A stretch of 64,000 nt of DNA from NCBI RefSeq assembly GCF_026385485.1, contig NZ_JANIDX010000004.1, positions 124,001-188,000 of the forward strand. The letters are read 5' to 3'. The notes under the pieces are model-generated. The model did no database searches, was not told where the DNA came from, and was given only the letters and a program-made list of their open reading frames with translations. Shown here in pieces: positions 8,995 through 17,223 of the stretch. Positions within the stretch are counted from its first letter, which is position 1, and the number at the start of each line of letters is the position of its first letter. Origin of the DNA: Bombella pollinis (lineage in GTDB: Bacteria > Pseudomonadota > Alphaproteobacteria > Acetobacterales > Acetobacteraceae). A program made the position numbers and the translations under genes.

Positions 8995-10230
8995 ATGACG
9001 AAAAGAAAGATACTTGTCACATTTGCAGGGCGTGAAGACCGGATGGGTCTTTTAAGAAAGCATATTTCGTCCTTATTAGATGCCGGGTTGTTGGATGAAT
9101 GGCATGTATGGGATTTTACAAGAACAGAAAAAGATCGTGCTTATATTTCATCACATTATGGTCCTGCATGTTTTTTAAGGCCAGAGGCGGGGTATCATTC
9201 TGTTGGGATGATAGAGCGTGGTGCAGGGCGTGATGTGGCATTCATGGCGGCATCAGATGTGCATGTCGCCATTAAAACAGCCGGTCATGATCAATTTTTG
9301 GAATATGTGATTGGGGGGTGGCAGAATCGTGGCTCGATGATTCGGCAGTTAGAGGGGGCTGCTTTTTCAACGTATGAGCGGCAGGCAGGGCAATGTTTGC
9401 ATCAAGCCAGTACGCCGTCTGTTTTATGTGGGCAGCTTAAAGATAAGCTGCGAATTCACTTGAGTGATGAAGGGGCGTTGCAGCTTGGCGTCTCTGCTTA
9501 CCAATTCCCAGAGGTCCCCTTGCGGGGCGATATTGGTGAGGTAGAGGTTTTCATCCGTGGTGGGTTTGGGAGTTCGGTAGAGCTGCCAGAGGTTACAGGG
9601 CCGATTCGGCGTTTTATTGGGGATAGGGGATGCCAGAAGCCTTATTGGCAGGCTTATCAATATTATGTGGAGCGTTATGAGGCGTATAAAGAGGCCATCT
9701 TCTTAAAATGTGATGATGATATTATTTACCTGCAAGAAGATCGCATTGCTGACTTTATACGCTGTATTGAAGAACGAACCGATAAGTTTCTCATCTCGGC
9801 TAATGTCGTGAATAATGGTGTCTGTGCTTATCTTCAGCAACAAGCTGGGCATTTGCCGCAGGCTCTTGGGGCTTTTGAACATCCTGAAGGGGGTTTTGGA
9901 GGGAGTTTATGGCAAGATGGGCAAAAAGCTTATGACGTGCATCGTTATTTTGTAACGCAAGGCAAGCCTGCCTTCCCGTTAGGGGAAGCGTTGATGGATG
10001 TGGAGGCGCGTCTTTCCATCAATTTCATCGGTTGGCGGGGGGAGATGTTGCGTTATATGCAAATAACGCCGCAAGATGATGATGAGCATATGTTAAGCGT
10101 TGTTCTGCCACGGTTTCTTGGTAAAAAGGTGGCGATTTTCTCGGATTTTATGGTCAGTCACCTCAGCTTCTTCCCGCAAGAAGACGCTGTGAAAGCTGAT
10201 GAAATCATCAAGCTGTACGATACTGCATAA
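8995..10230 (+). CDS. Glycosyltransferase-like protein with an inserted FAMeT (PF12248-like) domain
   Basis: A 411-residue protein I read as a GT-A-type glycosyltransferase interrupted by a second domain. Residues 1-60 (KILVTFAGREDRMGLLRKHI) look like the first beta-alpha units of a nucleotide-sugar-binding fold. Residues about 76-198 resemble the farnesoic acid O-methyltransferase (FAMeT) domain best known from arthropods: VAFMAASDVHVAIKT, EYVIGGWQNRGSMIRQ (103-118) and the closing VEVFIRGGFGSS. Residues 203 onward resume the transferase with a putative metal-binding DDD at 240-242 (FLKCDDDIIYL). No signal peptide or membrane segment is present, so it should be cytosolic. It is monocistronic and begins in AT-rich DNA with a weak ribosome site. 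No donor or acceptor can be named; the FAMeT part is more likely a carbohydrate- or lipid-binding module than a methyltransferase. Confidence 0.7.
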   Translation: MTKRKILVTFAGREDRMGLLRKHISSLLDAGLLDEWHVWDFTRTEKDRAYISSHYGPACFLRPEAGYHSVGMIERGAGRDVAFMAASDVHVAIKTAGHDQFLEYVIGGWQNRGSMIRQLEGAAFSTYERQAGQCLHQASTPSVLCGQLKDKLRIHLSDEGALQLGVSAYQFPEVPLRGDIGEVEVFIRGGFGSSVELPEVTGPIRRFIGDRGCQKPYWQAYQYYVERYEAYKEAIFLKCDDDIIYLQEDRIADFIRCIEERTDKFLISANVVNNGVCAYLQQQAGHLPQALGAFEHPEGGFGGSLWQDGQKAYDVHRYFVTQGKPAFPLGEALMDVEARLSINFIGWRGEMLRYMQITPQDDDEHMLSVVLPRFLGKKVAIFSDFMVSHLSFFPQEDAVKADEIIKLYDTA

Positions 10231-10236
10231 GGAGAA

Positions 10237-10313
10237 TGGTGCACCCGGGAGGACTCGAACCTCCAACCCCCAGATTCGTAGTCTGGTGCTCTATCCAATT
10301 GAGCTACGGGTGC
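10237..10313 (-). tRNA. tRNA-Arg (anticodon ACG), copy 2
   Basis: Read on the minus strand it folds into a full cloverleaf: acceptor GCACCCG/CGGGTGC, D stem GCTC/GAGC, anticodon stem CCAGA/TCTGG with loop CTACGAA (anticodon ACG), T stem GGAGG/CCTCC with TTCGAGT. Discriminator A and an encoded CCA end the gene at 10237. The tRNA decodes CGN arginine codons after A34-to-inosine editing. It is identical to the copy at 10344-10420 and lies seven bases from the convergent glycosyltransferase stop. Confidence 0.97.
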
Positions 10314-10343
10314 AGGGCCTAAAAGGCTAGGCTATAACCCACA

Positions 10344-10420
10344 TGGTGCACCCGGGAGGACTCGAACCTCCAACCCCCAGATTCGTAGTCTGGTGCTCTA
10401 TCCAATTGAGCTACGGGTGC
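10344..10420 (-). tRNA. tRNA-Arg (anticodon ACG), copy 1
   Basis: Same 77-base cloverleaf and encoded CCA as the neighbouring copy, 30 bases upstream in the direction of transcription. The two were probably made by tandem duplication and are likely transcribed together from a promoter beyond 10420. Confidence 0.97.
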
Positions 10421-10464
10421 ATCGTGTTGAGGAGGCTTTTATCTGGTCTTCTCAAAAGGTGCAA

Positions 10465-10500
10465 CCCTGCTGAAAGGCTTTTTATAGATTTTCAGCAGGG
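10465..10500 (-). terminator. Eleven-base-pair hairpin, likely terminator of the lipoprotein gene
   Basis: CCCTGCTGAAA (10465-10475) is perfectly complementary to TTTCAGCAGGG (10490-10500) around a 14-base loop. It lies 11 bases after the minus-strand lipoprotein stop and before the tRNA-Arg genes. A strong T tract is lacking outside the stem, so termination may be weak or the hairpin may protect the transcript end. Confidence 0.5.
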
Positions 10501-10511
10501 AGGGGGCCGCC

Positions 10512-10889
10512 TTAGCGGCGCGTCAGGGTGATGTGGGCATGGCAGCGGGGGGTTGTAAAGTTCCCGCCGATGGCTGTGCCTACGGGATAGCCCTCAAAAA
10601 CCTGCCGGTAGGGAGTGTGATTCATCCCTTCATCCACTTGCTCAGCATGATAGCTTTGCTGGCCCGGCTGGTAGGTGCCGTGCAGGGCAGCAGAAGTCAT
10701 ACCGGGGTTAAAAACAATATCCTTCCCGCGAATACGCAGAGAGGACATATTCTTTGTAGGGCAGACTCCCTCATCTCTTACAAGCTTGCCGACCCATGTA
10801 CCGTATGGGTCGTGCGCGGGGTCGGGTAGGGAGGAGCAAGCCCCAAGGAGAAGAAGGCCAAAGAGACAGGGGAGAGGAGTAAGACGCAT
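10512..10889 (-). CDS. Small lipoprotein of unknown function
   Basis: The frame stays open far upstream (to 11243), but the sensible start is ATG 10887-10889. It gives MRLTPLPCLFGLLLLGACSS, a textbook lipoprotein signal with lipobox LGAC and acylated Cys18. The mature part (about 108 aa) contains YGTWVGKLVRDEGVC, two further cysteines (C43 and C116) that could form a disulfide, and a beta-rich C-terminus. YGTW-G-L-R near the N-terminus recalls small calycin/lipocalin-like lipoproteins, but I cannot name a family. It is divergent from guaA and followed by a hairpin before the tRNA-Arg pair. Confidence 0.72.
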   Translation of the reverse strand: MRLTPLPCLFGLLLLGACSSLPDPAHDPYGTWVGKLVRDEGVCPTKNMSSLRIRGKDIVFNPGMTSAALHGTYQPGQQSYHAEQVDEGMNHTPYRQVFEGYPVGTAIGGNFTTPRCHAHITLTRR

Positions 10890-10940
10890 AGGCAAGCTCT
10901 GATAAATATGTTTTGAGGGTAAAGCCGCAGGAAAATAAGG

Positions 10941-10969
10941 ATGACCTTGGCGGCCTGTCGTCCTATAGA
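10941..10969 (+). promoter_or_regulatory. Candidate sigma-70-type promoter of guaA
   Basis: ATGACC (10941-10946), exactly 17 bases, then TATAGA (10964-10969). Each hexamer matches consensus in four of six positions. Transcription from here would begin near 10976, past the furthest upstream ATG of the open frame (10941), which supports the GTG at 11019 as the guaA start. Confidence 0.42.
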
Positions 10970-11018
10970 GATAGCACGAAATGACTATTGTGCCATATCC
11001 AGAAGGCGAGGCCGGACC

Positions 11019-12614
11019 GTGACGCAGAAAAGCGCAGAGACTCTTCAACATCTTGATGAAACCCTTCATGAGGACCGTATCCTGATTTTGGATTTCGGTA
11101 GCCAAGTGACCCAGCTCATCGCTCGGCGTGTGCGGGAAAGCGGCGTTTATTGTGAGATATGGCCTTTCACCTCCACATTGGAGAAGATTCGCGCTTTCAA
11201 CCCGCGTGGGATTATCCTCTCTGGTAGTCCCGCTAGTGTGCATGATGATAATGCGCCAACCCTACCAGAAGGTGTGTTGGAGCTTGGCCGCCCTATTTTA
11301 GGAATCTGCTACGGCCAGCAAGTATTGTGCCACACACTTGGCGGGCGTGTGGAGACGCATGATCATCGCGAGTTTGGCCGTGCTTATATTGATGTCGCGG
11401 AGGAATGTGCGCTCTTTCATGGCCTGTGGGCACAAGGTGGGCGTGAGCAAGTATGGATGAGCCATGGGGACCGCGTTACGGCTCTCCCACCCGGGTTTAA
11501 GGCCGTTGCTTATTCCGAAGGTGCGCCATTTGCCATCATCGCTAATGAGGAGCGGCGAATTTATGGCGTGCAATTCCACCCGGAGGTTGTTCATACCCCC
11601 CACGGGGCAGAGTTGATTCGTAACTTTACGCATGATGTGGCGGGCTGTTCTGGCACATGGACAATGGCGGGCTTCCGTGACCTAGAGATTGCCCGCATCC
11701 GCAAGCAGGTGGGTGATGGCAAGGTGATTTGTGGCCTATCTGGTGGGGTGGATAGCTCTGTTGCGGCAAAGTTGATTCATGATGCGATTGGCGATCAGCT
11801 AACCTGCATCTTCGTGGATCCCGGTATTTTACGGGCCGGGGAAGCGGATGAGGTGGTAAAGACCTTTCGGGATCGCTTTAACATTCAGCTCGTTCATCGG
11901 GATGCTTCCGACCTGTTCCTTGGTGAGCTGGCAGGGGTTACGGACCCGGAGGTAAAGCGCAAGACCATTGGCCGCTTGTTCATTGAGGTGTTTGAGCAAG
12001 AGGCAGCGAAGCTAGGGGGCGCACAATTCCTCGCGCAAGGGACATTGTACCCGGATGTGATTGAGAGTGTCAGCTTTAATGGTGGGCCATCTGTGACGAT
12101 TAAGTCCCATCATAATGTGGGTGGCTTGCCAGAGCGGATGAATATGGAGTTAGTTGAGCCGCTGCGTGAACTCTTTAAGGATGAGGTACGTGCTTTAGGC
12201 CGTGAGATTGGCGTGCCAGAGCATATTGTGGGGCGGCATCCCTTCCCCGGGCCGGGGCTGGCTATTCGCATCCCCGGGGATATCACGCGGGAGAAGCTGG
12301 ACCTTTTACGTAGGGTAGATAGCATCTATCTGGAGGAAATCCGTAAGGCTGGCTTGTATGACGAGATTTGGCAGGCTTTTGCTGTCCTTCTGCCTGTGCG
12401 TACAGTCGGTGTGATGGGTGATGACCGCACTTACGACCAAGCGTGCGCCTTGCGTGCCGTCACTAGCACGGATGGCATGACGGCGGAGGTCTATCCCTTT
12501 AGCTTCGAGTTCCTCAACCGGGTTGCAGGGCGCATCGTGAACGAAGTCCGCGGTATTAACCGCGTAACTTACGACATCACCTCCAAACCCCCGGGTACGA
12601 TCGAGTGGGAGTGA
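11019..12614 (+). CDS. guaA: GMP synthase (glutamine-hydrolysing)
   Basis: GuaA aminates XMP to GMP using glutamine and ATP. The N-terminal glutamine amidotransferase domain starts at ILILDFGSQVTQLIARRVRE and carries the nucleophile in GICYGQQ, with His/Glu in VQFHPEVVHT. The ATP-pyrophosphatase domain has the P-loop GLSGGVDSSVAAKL. The C-terminal dimerisation/XMP domain ends in TYDITSKPPGTIEWE, the invariant GuaA terminus. I chose GTG 11019 (531 aa, normal length); starting at 10941 would add 26 residues foreign to the family. guaB, supplying XMP, is at 51.7 kb. Confidence 0.97.
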   Translation: MTQKSAETLQHLDETLHEDRILILDFGSQVTQLIARRVRESGVYCEIWPFTSTLEKIRAFNPRGIILSGSPASVHDDNAPTLPEGVLELGRPILGICYGQQVLCHTLGGRVETHDHREFGRAYIDVAEECALFHGLWAQGGREQVWMSHGDRVTALPPGFKAVAYSEGAPFAIIANEERRIYGVQFHPEVVHTPHGAELIRNFTHDVAGCSGTWTMAGFRDLEIARIRKQVGDGKVICGLSGGVDSSVAAKLIHDAIGDQLTCIFVDPGILRAGEADEVVKTFRDRFNIQLVHRDASDLFLGELAGVTDPEVKRKTIGRLFIEVFEQEAAKLGGAQFLAQGTLYPDVIESVSFNGGPSVTIKSHHNVGGLPERMNMELVEPLRELFKDEVRALGREIGVPEHIVGRHPFPGPGLAIRIPGDITREKLDLLRRVDSIYLEEIRKAGLYDEIWQAFAVLLPVRTVGVMGDDRTYDQACALRAVTSTDGMTAEVYPFSFEFLNRVAGRIVNEVRGINRVTYDITSKPPGTIEWE

Positions 12615-12769
12615 GCAAGGCATAGCGCCGTGCAGAGGGGTGTTTTATGTCTTCCAACCCTGCCCCGCTTTTCTGGCAGGGCAGGGTTGCTCCTTATAGG
12701 GGCATTTTTTGGGGGAATGAGGGTGAATACGGCTTGCCCAAATGCTCATCCCTTGGCAGGGATAAGGGG

Positions 12770-13669
12770 ATGAGAGTGTTTGTTCCTTTTTCCCACAGGT
12801 TATTTAAGCAAGGGGTTGTGCCCTTTGCGGTGATGGCCTTGTCGCTCGGGGGGCCTGCTTATGGGGTGGGTCAGGAGCAAGACGAGTCTCAAAAAAACCA
12901 TCGCGTTCATCACCATGGCAAACATCATGCAGGGGCGCAGGCTCATGCAAAGGAGGTGAAAGCTGCGAAAGCAAAAGCCGGAGCTGGGAAAGGCTCGCCT
13001 CATGCGGCCAAGCATGGGGGAGGGGCTGCGCGTAATCGTGCGTTGGAGCGTAAGGCGGCCGCTGCCGCCGCGGCGGCAAGTGCTGCAAAAGCTGCCCATC
13101 CTGCTCCGCCAGCCGTGCCCGATAATGTAGGGACGGAGACGAAATTGCCGCTCCCACGCTTTGCCTCTATGCGAGCAGACCGTGTGTATATGCGGCGCGG
13201 CCCGGGTGAGCGGTACCCGATTGATTGGGTGTATCATCGCCGTGGGTACCCGGTGAAAATTGAACGTGAGTTTGGGGTTTGGCGTCTTGTGGAAGACTCA
13301 GATGGCCAAAAGGGATGGGTGCATCAGGTCACACTGCATAGCAGCCGTTCCTTCCTTATACCCGGCTCCTCATCCTATGATGGGGATGCGTCTAAAGTTT
13401 CGATCACGGGGCATGCTGATTCGCGCATTGTGACCTATCGGTCTGCGGGAGAGGTAGCACGGGGTCAGAATCGTGACGTCCCGCTGATGAGCTCGGAGAA
13501 GCCTGATCAGAAGATTGTTGCCCTGCTAGAGCCGGGCACAGTTGGTACGATTAAAGCTTGTCCACAGGGCTTATCATGGTGTCATGTTACAGTCAGGGGC
13601 TATGACGGGTGGGTTGAACGCCGCCTGTTATGGGGGCTTTTACCCGATGAAATCATTCAGCCTGACTGA
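12770..13669 (+). CDS. Exported SH3-domain protein
   Basis: The open frame begins at 12647, but ATG 12770 follows AAGGGG and gives a signal peptide (MRVFVPFSHRLFKQGVVPFA, hydrophobic to about residue 34), so 299 aa is preferred. A His/Ala/Lys-rich low-complexity linker (about residues 45-115) includes a run of eight alanines. Then come two bacterial SH3-like modules: RADRVYMRRGPGERYPIDWV with GQKGWVHQ, and one ending in WCHVTVRGYDGWVERRLLWG. This matches the COG3807-type periplasmic SH3 proteins common in alphaproteobacteria, thought to bind cell-wall or protein ligands. It lies 24 bases before pyk and may share its transcript. Confidence 0.82.
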   Translation: MRVFVPFSHRLFKQGVVPFAVMALSLGGPAYGVGQEQDESQKNHRVHHHGKHHAGAQAHAKEVKAAKAKAGAGKGSPHAAKHGGGAARNRALERKAAAAAAAASAAKAAHPAPPAVPDNVGTETKLPLPRFASMRADRVYMRRGPGERYPIDWVYHRRGYPVKIEREFGVWRLVEDSDGQKGWVHQVTLHSSRSFLIPGSSSYDGDASKVSITGHADSRIVTYRSAGEVARGQNRDVPLMSSEKPDQKIVALLEPGTVGTIKACPQGLSWCHVTVRGYDGWVERRLLWGLLPDEIIQPD

Positions 13670-13693
13670 CCAAATGAAAAGTCGAGGAATGTT

Positions 13694-15058
13694 ATGACAG
13701 CCAACATCCATCATCGCCGCACGCGGATTGTTGCGACCCTCGGGCCGGCATCACAGACTGCTGAGCAGATTCTTAATCTTGCCAAGACTGGTGTGAATGT
13801 TTTCCGCCTGAACTTCTCCCACGGTGCTCATGATGAGCACGCCGCCCGCCACAAAGCTGTGCGCGAGGCTGAGGCCAAGCTGGGGCGTCCTCTGGCTGTT
13901 CTGGCGGACTTCCAGGGCCCCAAATTGCGCGTTGGCGTGTTTAAAGACGGGCCGGTTGAGCTGAAGGTCGGGCAGAAGTTTAACCTAGACCTTGATAAAG
14001 CTCCGGGTGATGCTCATCGCGTTAACTTGCCGCACCCAGAGATTATCTCTGCTATTGATGTCGGTCATCGTCTGTTGCTGGATGATGGTAAGCTGGCTCT
14101 GCGTGTCACCAAGAAGAACAAAGACTCTCTGGAGACTGAAGTCCTCGTTGGTGGGAAGCTTTCCGAGCGTAAGGGCGTGAACGTCCCTGACGTTGCCCTG
14201 CCAATCCCTGCTCTGACAGAGAAGGACCATAAGGACCTTCAATTCGCCCTTTCCATCGGGGTGGATTTGATTGCCCTCTCCTTCGTGCAGCGTCCGGCTG
14301 ATATTCAAGAAGCACGTGACATCGTTAAGGGCCGCGCTTGGATCATCACCAAGCTGGAAAAACCACAAGCTGTTGAGTGCCTTGAGGAAATCATCCGTCT
14401 CTCTGATGGTCTGATGGTGGCTCGTGGGGACCTTGGTGTGGAGCTGCCTGCTGAGGATGTGCCTGTGATTCAGAAGCGCGCCATCAATGAGGCACGCCGT
14501 CAGGGTCGCCCGGTCATCGTGGCAACGCAGATGATGGAGAGCATGATCTCCAGCCCAGTGGCAACGCGCGCAGAAGTTTCTGACGTTGCAAATGCCGTTT
14601 ATGATGGTGCCGATGCTGTTATGCTCTCTGCTGAGAGTGCGGCTGGCTCTTTCGGGCCGGAAGCTGTGGCAACGATGGTGCGTGTCACCTCCCGCGTGGA
14701 GCAGGACCCAGAATGGCGCGCCCGTATGGACCGTATGCGCCCGGTTGCTGAGCATACCATCCAAGGGGCACAGGCTAAGTCTGCCTTTGATGTAGCGCGT
14801 AATGCGCGTGCGGAGGCTCTGGCTGTGCATACAGAGAATGGCCGTAGTGCTGTGCTGGTCTCTCGTGAGCGTCCGCATGAGCCTGTTGTGGCTCTGACCA
14901 ACGCGGAGACATCACGTCGTCTCTGTGTGGTGTGGGGTGTGTTCCCGAAGGTTGTCTCCAGCAAGGATGATGTGAAGGCTGTTGGCGAGTTCGCTAAGAG
15001 CGGTGAGCATGTTGTTCTGCTCGACAGCTCCAAGAACCTGCGTATTGTTAAGGTCTAA
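13694..15058 (+). CDS. pyk: Pyruvate kinase
   Basis: Pyruvate kinase converts phosphoenolpyruvate and ADP to pyruvate and ATP. The start RRTRIVATLGPAS and the active-site segments NFSHG, ADFQGPKLRVG, ITKLEKPQAVE, MVARGDLGVELP and VIVATQMMESM are all intact. The C-terminal domain is shorter than in many enzymes (total 454 aa), possibly affecting allosteric control. The ATG follows GAGGAATGTT. Codon use is strongly GCT/CTG/CGT biased compared with neighbours, as expected for a highly expressed gene. A strong terminator follows. Confidence 0.96.
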   Translation: MTANIHHRRTRIVATLGPASQTAEQILNLAKTGVNVFRLNFSHGAHDEHAARHKAVREAEAKLGRPLAVLADFQGPKLRVGVFKDGPVELKVGQKFNLDLDKAPGDAHRVNLPHPEIISAIDVGHRLLLDDGKLALRVTKKNKDSLETEVLVGGKLSERKGVNVPDVALPIPALTEKDHKDLQFALSIGVDLIALSFVQRPADIQEARDIVKGRAWIITKLEKPQAVECLEEIIRLSDGLMVARGDLGVELPAEDVPVIQKRAINEARRQGRPVIVATQMMESMISSPVATRAEVSDVANAVYDGADAVMLSAESAAGSFGPEAVATMVRVTSRVEQDPEWRARMDRMRPVAEHTIQGAQAKSAFDVARNARAEALAVHTENGRSAVLVSRERPHEPVVALTNAETSRRLCVVWGVFPKVVSSKDDVKAVGEFAKSGEHVVLLDSSKNLRIVKV

Positions 15059-15076
15059 TCCTTACGGATTGCAGGT

Positions 15077-15112
15077 CATCACCTCTGATGGTTTCAGTCG
15101 TCAGAGGTGATG
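15077..15112 (+). other. 12-bp hairpin downstream of pyk
   Basis: CATCACCTCTGA (15077-15088) pairs perfectly with TCAGAGGTGATG (15101-15112). It lies between the pyk stop and the terminator, where a stable 3' UTR stem could protect the mRNA from exonucleases. Confidence 0.6.
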
Positions 15113-15117
15113 AGACT

Positions 15118-15159
15118 AAAAGCCCCCGGCAGGGTTCATCCTCTGCTGGGGGCTTTTTT
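15118..15159 (+). terminator. Rho-independent terminator of pyk
   Basis: AGCCCCCGGCAG (15121-15132) pairs with CTGCTGGGGGCT (15143-15154) with one G-T pair, preceded by AAA and followed by a run of T. This is the clearest intrinsic terminator in the first 20 kb. Confidence 0.92.
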
Positions 15160-15188
15160 ATAATGGGGTCGTTATAGCGTGAGGGCGG

Positions 15189-16082
15189 TTAGTTTTGGGG
15201 CTCTGGCATCAAGCCGCGCCGAATATGCCGCCCGCGTTGGAGGTTTTGCATTATGGCCTCGCTATCATCTTCTTGAATGGCTTTAACCATGCGATGCGCA
15301 TCTTCCTCAAACCGCTTAAATGTGGCGAGGAGGACATCTTTATTGGTCAGGAAAATATCGCGCCACATAATCGGGTCGGATGCCGCAATGCGTGTAAAAT
15401 CCCGAAAGCCAGAGGCCGCATATTCTAACACATCAGTTTGTAGGTCAGCCGAAAGCCGGTCTGCTGTGTTGCAGATAGTAAAGGCCAGTAAATGCGGCAA
15501 ATGGCTCACAATGGCACATACTTGGTCGTGATATTGGTCGGTCATTTGCCGTGTGCGTGCCCCACAGCGGTGCCAAAAGGCCTCCATAAGCGCGATGGCC
15601 TCCGGTGCAGTGCCGGGGGGTGGGATGAGGAGCGTCCAACGGTCCTCAAATAAGGTGGCAAAGCCAGCATCCGGGCCGGAATATTCCGTCCCTGCCATAG
15701 GATGGGCAGGGACGTAGCTTACCCCCTCGGGTAGGAGCGCGTGTATCTCTGGCCCTAAGTTGCTGCGAACAGAGGCGACATCACTTAGAATAGAACCGGG
15801 CTTCATATGGGGGAGGATAGTGGCGGCAACAGCTCTAATAGCCCCTGTTGGGATGCACAGAATTACAAGGTCAGACTGCGCCGCTGCCGCGATGAGGTCG
15901 GTTGTGGTTTCATCAGCGATGTTCAGCGCGGTTACGCGGTGGAGAACAGCCTCTTGGCAGTCCGCAGCGATGAGCTTTTGGGCGATCGTGTCCGTCTGTC
16001 GGGCACGGCGGAGGATGGAGGAGCCAATTAATCCCGGCCCAACGATGGTTATGGTCTTAAAGAGAGGGGGGGTATCAGCCAT
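15189..16082 (-). CDS. tyrA: Prephenate/arogenate (cyclohexadienyl) dehydrogenase
   Basis: The enzyme oxidatively decarboxylates prephenate or arogenate with NAD(P), the tyrosine branch of aromatic synthesis. The N-terminal Rossmann motif is TITIVGPGLIGSSILR. The family motifs DVASVRSNL, YVPAHPMAGTEYSG and the helical dimer domain (HLPHLLAFTICN; GFRDFTRIAASDPIMWRDI) follow in order. No chorismate mutase or ACT domain is fused (297 aa). Its ATG abuts the stop of hpnL with no spacer, so it is translated from an hpnL-tyrA transcript. Which substrate and cofactor it prefers cannot be read reliably. Confidence 0.92.
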   Translation of the reverse strand: MADTPPLFKTITIVGPGLIGSSILRRARQTDTIAQKLIAADCQEAVLHRVTALNIADETTTDLIAAAAQSDLVILCIPTGAIRAVAATILPHMKPGSILSDVASVRSNLGPEIHALLPEGVSYVPAHPMAGTEYSGPDAGFATLFEDRWTLLIPPPGTAPEAIALMEAFWHRCGARTRQMTDQYHDQVCAIVSHLPHLLAFTICNTADRLSADLQTDVLEYAASGFRDFTRIAASDPIMWRDIFLTNKDVLLATFKRFEEDAHRMVKAIQEDDSEAIMQNLQRGRHIRRGLMPEPQN

Positions 16083-17075
16083 TTAGGAACGCCGCTTTAA
16101 ATGCCGGAACTCATAGAGCTGCCATAAGAGTAGGACAGGGATGCCGATGACAATATCCCGCCCACGGCGTAGTAGGGAAATGCTCATGGCGATGTCGGCA
16201 TTAATACCAAAGAGATGCCCTAAAGCAACATAACCAGCCTCTTGCACACCTAAAGAGCCGGGGATGAAAAAGCCAGCAGACATAATCCCGCAGACAACAC
16301 CTTCAATCGCTAACGCATTGAGAAAGCTGCAATGCGCGCCAAGGAGAATGATGGAGAGCCACGTCATAAAAGCACTGCCCATCCAGCAGAGAAGGTGCAT
16401 TCCCGCGCCTAGTCCGATGCGTGCCGGGTTACCCCATAAGCCTTCCATATAGGATTGGAAGTTCTCAGTATTATCGGCAAGGACATCGCGCCATTCTGCG
16501 GAGATATGTTTGGCAAAAAAGCGTGCAAGGGCTTGCAGGGCGTTCCCGCTGCGTTGTTGTGTCCAAATAAAACCAGCCACCCCGCAGGTGAGAAACACCA
16601 TCCCAATACTGAGCGGCCACATAAACCGCCCTGCATCGGCCTGGCCAATCAGGCACAGGAGGGCGATGATGATAAAAACAATCTGGCCCAAAACTTCGGT
16701 TGTAATATCGACAATATTTGCGGCAATACCCTCCATCCAGTTAATGGGCTGCTCATTGGTGGTATGGCGGGCATGGCCAGCGGTTGTGGCACGGATGCCA
16801 AGTAGCATCCCGCCGAGTTGGGAGAAAGGCAAGCAGGCCGCTGCGGCATCTCGTACAAAACGTGAGGCGGTTAGCCGGGTAAAACTAATATCGGGGATGC
16901 TGCTCTTCCATGCGAAGCCGAGAAGAAAATTGACAGCGAGTTGGCAGAGAAGCAGCAGAAAAAAGCCCGAGAGGCCAATTTTAGCAAGGCTTAGGAGAAT
17001 CGGATGTATCCCAGCCCGCAAGGTGAGGATGCAAAAGAGGGTGATTCCTGCCAGAGACAGGATGTAGGGGAGCAT
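16083..17075 (-). CDS. hpnL: Hopanoid-associated membrane protein HpnL (lysylphosphatidylglycerol-synthase-TM/UPF0104 type)
   Basis: A polytopic membrane protein with about seven or eight hydrophobic segments. It has the LPLSQLGG-like landmark as CLPFSQLGGMLLGIRA, and a C-terminal GIMSAGFFIPGSLGVQEAGY typical of this superfamily. HpnL homologues sit with hopanoid genes and have been linked to hopanoid transport or outer-membrane localisation; the exact activity is not settled. The frame opens at TTG 17084, but ATG 17075 with GAAGAAA just upstream is a better start (330 aa). It is divergent from hpnA and runs directly into tyrA. Confidence 0.82.
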   Translation of the reverse strand: MLPYILSLAGITLFCILTLRAGIHPILLSLAKIGLSGFFLLLLCQLAVNFLLGFAWKSSIPDISFTRLTASRFVRDAAAACLPFSQLGGMLLGIRATTAGHARHTTNEQPINWMEGIAANIVDITTEVLGQIVFIIIALLCLIGQADAGRFMWPLSIGMVFLTCGVAGFIWTQQRSGNALQALARFFAKHISAEWRDVLADNTENFQSYMEGLWGNPARIGLGAGMHLLCWMGSAFMTWLSIILLGAHCSFLNALAIEGVVCGIMSAGFFIPGSLGVQEAGYVALGHLFGINADIAMSISLLRRGRDIVIGIPVLLLWQLYEFRHLKRRS

Positions 17076-17223
17076 TTTCTTCAAGATGGCCGCCGCAAGT
17101 CAGTTCAGTTTGACCCCTTCTAGGCTACTCTGGGAGGAAGGTCCAATCAGAGGGGGCTTTACCGGCTATGCAGTGGGGGCTTATATCCCTCAAGATAATG
17201 CTGGTAGGAAGGAAAGAGCGGTT

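Noticed and set aside
8995..10230. Methyltransferase function for the FAMeT-like protein
   Set aside because: No SAM-binding glycine-rich motif is present; the domain name is historical and the rest of the protein looks like a glycosyltransferase.
8814..10436. Genomic island inserted at the tRNA-Arg gene
   Set aside because: No integrase, no repeated tRNA 3' end on the far side of the glycosyltransferase gene, and only one gene is involved; kept only as a compositional hint.
10343..10531. A 62-codon frame starting MVHPGGLEPPTPRF
   Set aside because: It is translated across the antisense of the tRNA-Arg gene, a well-known false annotation.
13985..14878. A 297-codon open frame on the minus strand inside pyk
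   Set aside because: It lies fully antisense to pyruvate kinase, has no ribosome-binding site or recognisable domain, and arises from the GC- and codon-biased pyk sequence.
16510..17067. A 185-codon plus-strand frame opposite hpnL
   Set aside because: hpnL is supported by membrane topology, family motifs and gene order; the antisense frame has no start context or similarity.
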